8,677 bases of DNA from an uncultured Blautia sp. (GTDB taxonomy: Bacteria; Bacillota; Clostridia; Lachnospirales; Lachnospiraceae): assembly GCA_934371915.1 (NCBI GenBank), contig CAKROE010000094.1, positions 1 through 8,677 of the forward strand, given 5' to 3'. Shown one piece after another: positions 6,721 through 8,677 of this stretch. The first letter of the stretch is position 1. The number at the start of each line of letters is the position of its first letter. The position numbers were made by a program, and so were the translations under genes. The notes beneath the pieces are model-generated. The model was not told the origin of the DNA. It did not search any database and saw only the letters and a program-made list of their open reading frames with translations.

Positions 6721-6742
6721 AGTGAATGGTTTGAGTTTTTTT
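6703..6742 (+). terminator. imperfect stem-loop plus T run after the caspase-like gene
   Basis: AACCA (6703-6707) pairs with TGGTT (6727-6731), and inside it TAGT (6709-6712) pairs with ACTA (6718-6721) around GCTAT. TGAG and seven T (6736-6742) follow. The internal asymmetry and the 4-nt gap before the T run make it a weak terminator. It overlaps the promoter called at 6692-6720, so one of the two calls may be wrong, or both may be used. Confidence 0.4.
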
Positions 6743-6800
6743 GTCTGACACATAATTTGCAACAATTAACGAACAATCTACATCAGAGAGAAGACAGATA

Positions 6801-7520
6801 ATGAGTATAATTGATTTTCATTCTCATATCCTGCCGGGGATTGACGATGGTGCCAGGAATCTGGACACTTCGATGGCAATGCTGGAGCAGATAAGGGAGC
6901 AGAAAGTAGATTACATGGTAGCGACTCCACATTTTTATGCTTCGAAGGACAGGATAGATTCTTTCCTTAAGAAGCGGGCGAATGCGTGGGAGCAGCTGAG
7001 CGAGGCAATTGAAGAGCGACAATTTCACAATGCACCGCAGTTTTTTCTCGGCAGTGAGGTGGCTTTTTTTGAGGGCATCAGCCGGGCGGATCAGATCGAC
7101 AGTCTTACGATAGGAGATGCGAATCTATTGTTGCTGGAGATGCCGTTTGTGCCGTGGACGATGCAGAATGTGCGTGAAGTTGAGAAGCTGATAAGTGACA
7201 GGAAACTTCATGTGATCATCGCGCATCTGGAGCGTTTTATCTGGATGCCGGGCAATAAGAAGATGATTCAGAGTCTTCTGGAGCTTCCGGTAACGGTTCA
7301 GATCAATGCGGAGAGCTTTCTGGAATGGAAACATCGGAGAGCACTGCTCAAGATGTTCCGTGATGGAACGGCGCATATTCTGGGAAGTGACTGTCATGGA
7401 GCACATCACAGGGTACCGGATCTTCTTGCGGGAAGAACGATGATTGAGAAGAAAGCAGGAGCAGATGTTTTGCATCGGATTGACATGCAGGGTGAGAAAC
7501 TCCTGTTTGGAGATAGATAA
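6801..7520 (+). CDS. cpsB: CpsB/CapC-family PHP-type protein-tyrosine phosphatase
   Basis: 239 aa, the usual family length. A manganese-dependent cytoplasmic phosphatase that removes phosphate from the tyrosine cluster of the capsule kinase (CpsD/Wze type) and so tunes polymer length and export. Metal-binding PHP motifs are visible in order: DFHSH (5-9, His7 and His9), ATPH (41-44, His44), GSEV (84-87, Glu86), AHLER (141-145, His142) and GSDCHG (195-200, Asp197 and His199). LPGIDDGA (11-18) and the TPHFY segment are diagnostic of the CpsB subgroup rather than of histidinol phosphatase. The start ATG 6801 has only a purine-rich GAGAGAAG (6786-6793) upstream. It is the first gene after the promoter at 6692-6720. 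The kinase, adaptor and glycosyltransferases are expected to the right, outside the window. Base composition is clearly higher in G/C than the caspase cassette. Confidence 0.95.
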   Translation: MSIIDFHSHILPGIDDGARNLDTSMAMLEQIREQKVDYMVATPHFYASKDRIDSFLKKRANAWEQLSEAIEERQFHNAPQFFLGSEVAFFEGISRADQIDSLTIGDANLLLLEMPFVPWTMQNVREVEKLISDRKLHVIIAHLERFIWMPGNKKMIQSLLELPVTVQINAESFLEWKHRRALLKMFRDGTAHILGSDCHGAHHRVPDLLAGRTMIEKKAGADVLHRIDMQGEKLLFGDR

Positions 7521-7558
7521 TAAGCTGTTTTTTGTGAACAGTACAGGAGGATAGGAAA

Positions 7559-7678
7559 ATGTCAAAAAAGACAACGGTTATTTGTAGCTGCATATTGTTT
7601 GTTCTGCTGGTAGCGCTGATGGCATGCGAGGTAATGAATCCGACCGGTGGACAGGCATTCCTGAGTAAGATTTTTTAG
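7559..7678 (+). CDS. 39-aa membrane peptide or small lipoprotein
   Basis: A perfect AGGAGG (7545-7550) lies 8 nt before ATG 7559, so this short frame is very likely translated. The product starts MSKKTTV, has one hydrophobic stretch (about 7-22, CSCILFVLLVALMA), and ends EVMNPTGGQAFLSKIF. The segment LMAC (20-23) resembles a lipobox, which would leave a 17-residue lipid-anchored peptide starting at Cys23; Met at the -2 position is unusual, and a plain single-pass peptide is the alternative. It lies between cpsB (38 nt away) and the LCP gene (26 nt away), in the same operon. A CTGTT/AACAG hairpin (7525-7529, 7537-7541) just before its ribosome binding site could influence translation. No function is known to me; a role with the LCP enzyme is a guess from position. 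Confidence 0.75.
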   Translation: MSKKTTVICSCILFVLLVALMACEVMNPTGGQAFLSKIF

Positions 7679-7704
7679 GCTGAGAGAAACGGGAGCGAGG
7701 ATAT

Positions 7705-8677
7705 ATGGCGGGGTACAGAAGACGACAGGACAAAAAAAGATTATATAAAGGTCTTGGGATCGCAGCCGGTGTTCTTATACTTGGAATCGCGGTGATCGGT
7801 GTGGTGCTTGGAATGGCGGATCATTACCGGATAAACAGTGACAGCAGCACGGACAGTCGGGAAACGATTACATACAAGAATGAAACTTATGTGAAGAAGG
7901 GCAATCTTGAGACATACCTGATCGCGGGAATCGATGCGCCGGGTAAGGTAGAGAAGGTAACGGAGTACGATGGCACCGGTCAGTGTGATGTGCTGGCAGT
8001 GATCGTCAGGGACAGATCTACAGACCAGTGTAAGCTTCTTTCGATTGACCGTAATACGATTACAGCAGTAAAGAGTCTGGACAACGATGGAACATATCTG
8101 GACACGACGGATATTCAGATTTCGCTTGCACATGCGATGGGATTTGACCAGCAGGTGCGCGCGGAGAATACGGTTGATGCGGTGTCGCATCTGCTGGGAG
8201 ATCAGACGATAGACGGATATGCGATGGTCAATATGGGTGCGATCCAGGTCGTGAATGATATGGTTGGTGGTGTCACAGTCACCATAGAGGATGATTTCTC
8301 GGATATAGATCCGTCCATGAAAAAGGGTGAGACGGTTACGCTGATGGGCGAACAGGCCGAGAAATATGTCAGAAGCAGGAAAGAAGTTGCAGATGGATCC
8401 AATCAGAACCGTATGAGCCGTCAGAGCAACTATGAGGAGGCTTTTAAGCCGGCTTTCCGAAGTAAATGCGCCGAAAACAGTAAGTTCCCGCTGGAAGTTT
8501 ATCATGCAATGGAAGACTATATGACGACGAATATCAGTGCGAAGAAGTTCTGTCGCCTTGCAATCCTTATGTCGGATGAAAATCAGGATGAAAAGGTTGC
8601 GATAAGCGGAACCTATGGCCTTGACGAGGATGAATGGCAGACCTTTACTCCGGATGAGGACAGCCTTCAGGAAGCGA
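7705..8677 (+). CDS. LCP-family (LytR-CpsA-Psr) cell-wall glycopolymer ligase, 3' end outside window
   Basis: The frame is open for 324 codons to the window edge. LCP enzymes move lipid-linked capsule or teichoic polymers onto peptidoglycan on the outer face of the membrane. Seen: a basic N-terminus (YRRRQDKKR), one membrane anchor (about 17-36), then the extracellular LCP domain: IAGIDAPG, CDVLAVIVRD with conserved Asp95, LLSIDRNT (Arg116, where most members have 'SIPRDT'), VNMGAIQVVNDMVGGVTVTI (the 'GG(V/I)' segment), EKYVRSRK (Arg223, Arg225) and NRMSRQ (Arg236, Arg239, Gln240), the pyrophosphate-binding arginines. The Pro-to-Asp and Asp-to-Asn changes in 'PRDT' are a divergence; the arginine is kept. 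Start ATG 7705 follows GGGAGCGAGG (7691-7700). It probably anchors the capsule made by this locus. Confidence 0.9.
   Translation, partial: MAGYRRRQDKKRLYKGLGIAAGVLILGIAVIGVVLGMADHYRINSDSSTDSRETITYKNETYVKKGNLETYLIAGIDAPGKVEKVTEYDGTGQCDVLAVIVRDRSTDQCKLLSIDRNTITAVKSLDNDGTYLDTTDIQISLAHAMGFDQQVRAENTVDAVSHLLGDQTIDGYAMVNMGAIQVVNDMVGGVTVTIEDDFSDIDPSMKKGETVTLMGEQAEKYVRSRKEVADGSNQNRMSRQSNYEEAFKPAFRSKCAENSKFPLEVYHAMEDYMTTNISAKKFCRLAILMSDENQDEKVAISGTYGLDEDEWQTFTPDEDSLQEA

Noticed and set aside
6446..6748. 100-codon + strand frame overlapping the end of the caspase-like gene
   Set aside because: It lies largely inside the caspase-fold gene in another frame, has no ribosome binding site and no recognisable motif; it is a by-product of A/T-rich coding DNA.
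7741..8505. 254-codon minus strand open frame
   Set aside because: It is antisense to the LCP gene, whose family motifs are clear on the + strand; the translation is Arg/His/Ile-rich and has no start site signals.
1..8677. CRISPR array, tRNA/rRNA genes, transposase or integrase genes
   Set aside because: No regularly spaced direct repeats, cloverleaf-like sequence, rRNA blocks, or transposase/integrase motifs were found on either strand.

Overview
The window suggests a low-to-moderate GC Gram-positive anaerobe of the Clostridia, most likely Lachnospiraceae (Blautia/Dorea/Ruminococcus relatives). The grounds are strong AGGAGG-type ribosome binding sites, A/T-rich spacers, an E. coli-type UDP-glucose dehydrogenase beside a GalE-like epimerase, and a capsule operon opening with a PHP-type CpsB phosphatase and an LCP protein. 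All supported genes are on the + strand.

Layout. (1) 1-1246: an accessory module. It holds the tail of an unknown gene, a coupled 239-aa protein and a 124-aa protein. The two proteins share one domain and look like paralogues; a clear terminator ends the unit. (2) 1300-1584: a broken C-terminal remnant of a CapD/FlaA1-type nucleotide-sugar dehydratase, followed by about 430 bp of A/T-rich spacer. (3) 2016-4358: a two-gene unit making UDP-glucuronate (ugd) and converting it to UDP-galacturonate (epimerase). (4) 4362-6663: three visibly more A/T-rich genes unrelated to sugar metabolism. They are a membrane protein matching the TRADD-N-associated transmembrane domain, a second multi-pass membrane protein with an 'AGFSER' signature, and a caspase-like (C14) protease that overlaps the latter. 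(5) 6692-8677: the start of a capsule/exopolysaccharide operon. It has an extended -10 promoter, the CpsB phosphatase, a 39-residue membrane peptide or lipoprotein, and an LCP-family protein cut by the window end.

How they work together. Ugd and the epimerase would supply uronic-acid precursors. CpsB would control a capsule tyrosine kinase, probably encoded outside the window. The LCP enzyme would attach the finished polymer to the cell wall. The surprising part is the caspase/membrane-protein cassette between the precursor genes and the assembly genes. I infer a candidate regulated-cell-death or phage-defence cassette in a capsule locus. A predicted terminator at 4988-5022 puts its first gene in the ugd transcript and the other two in a separate unit, so whether the three act together is open.
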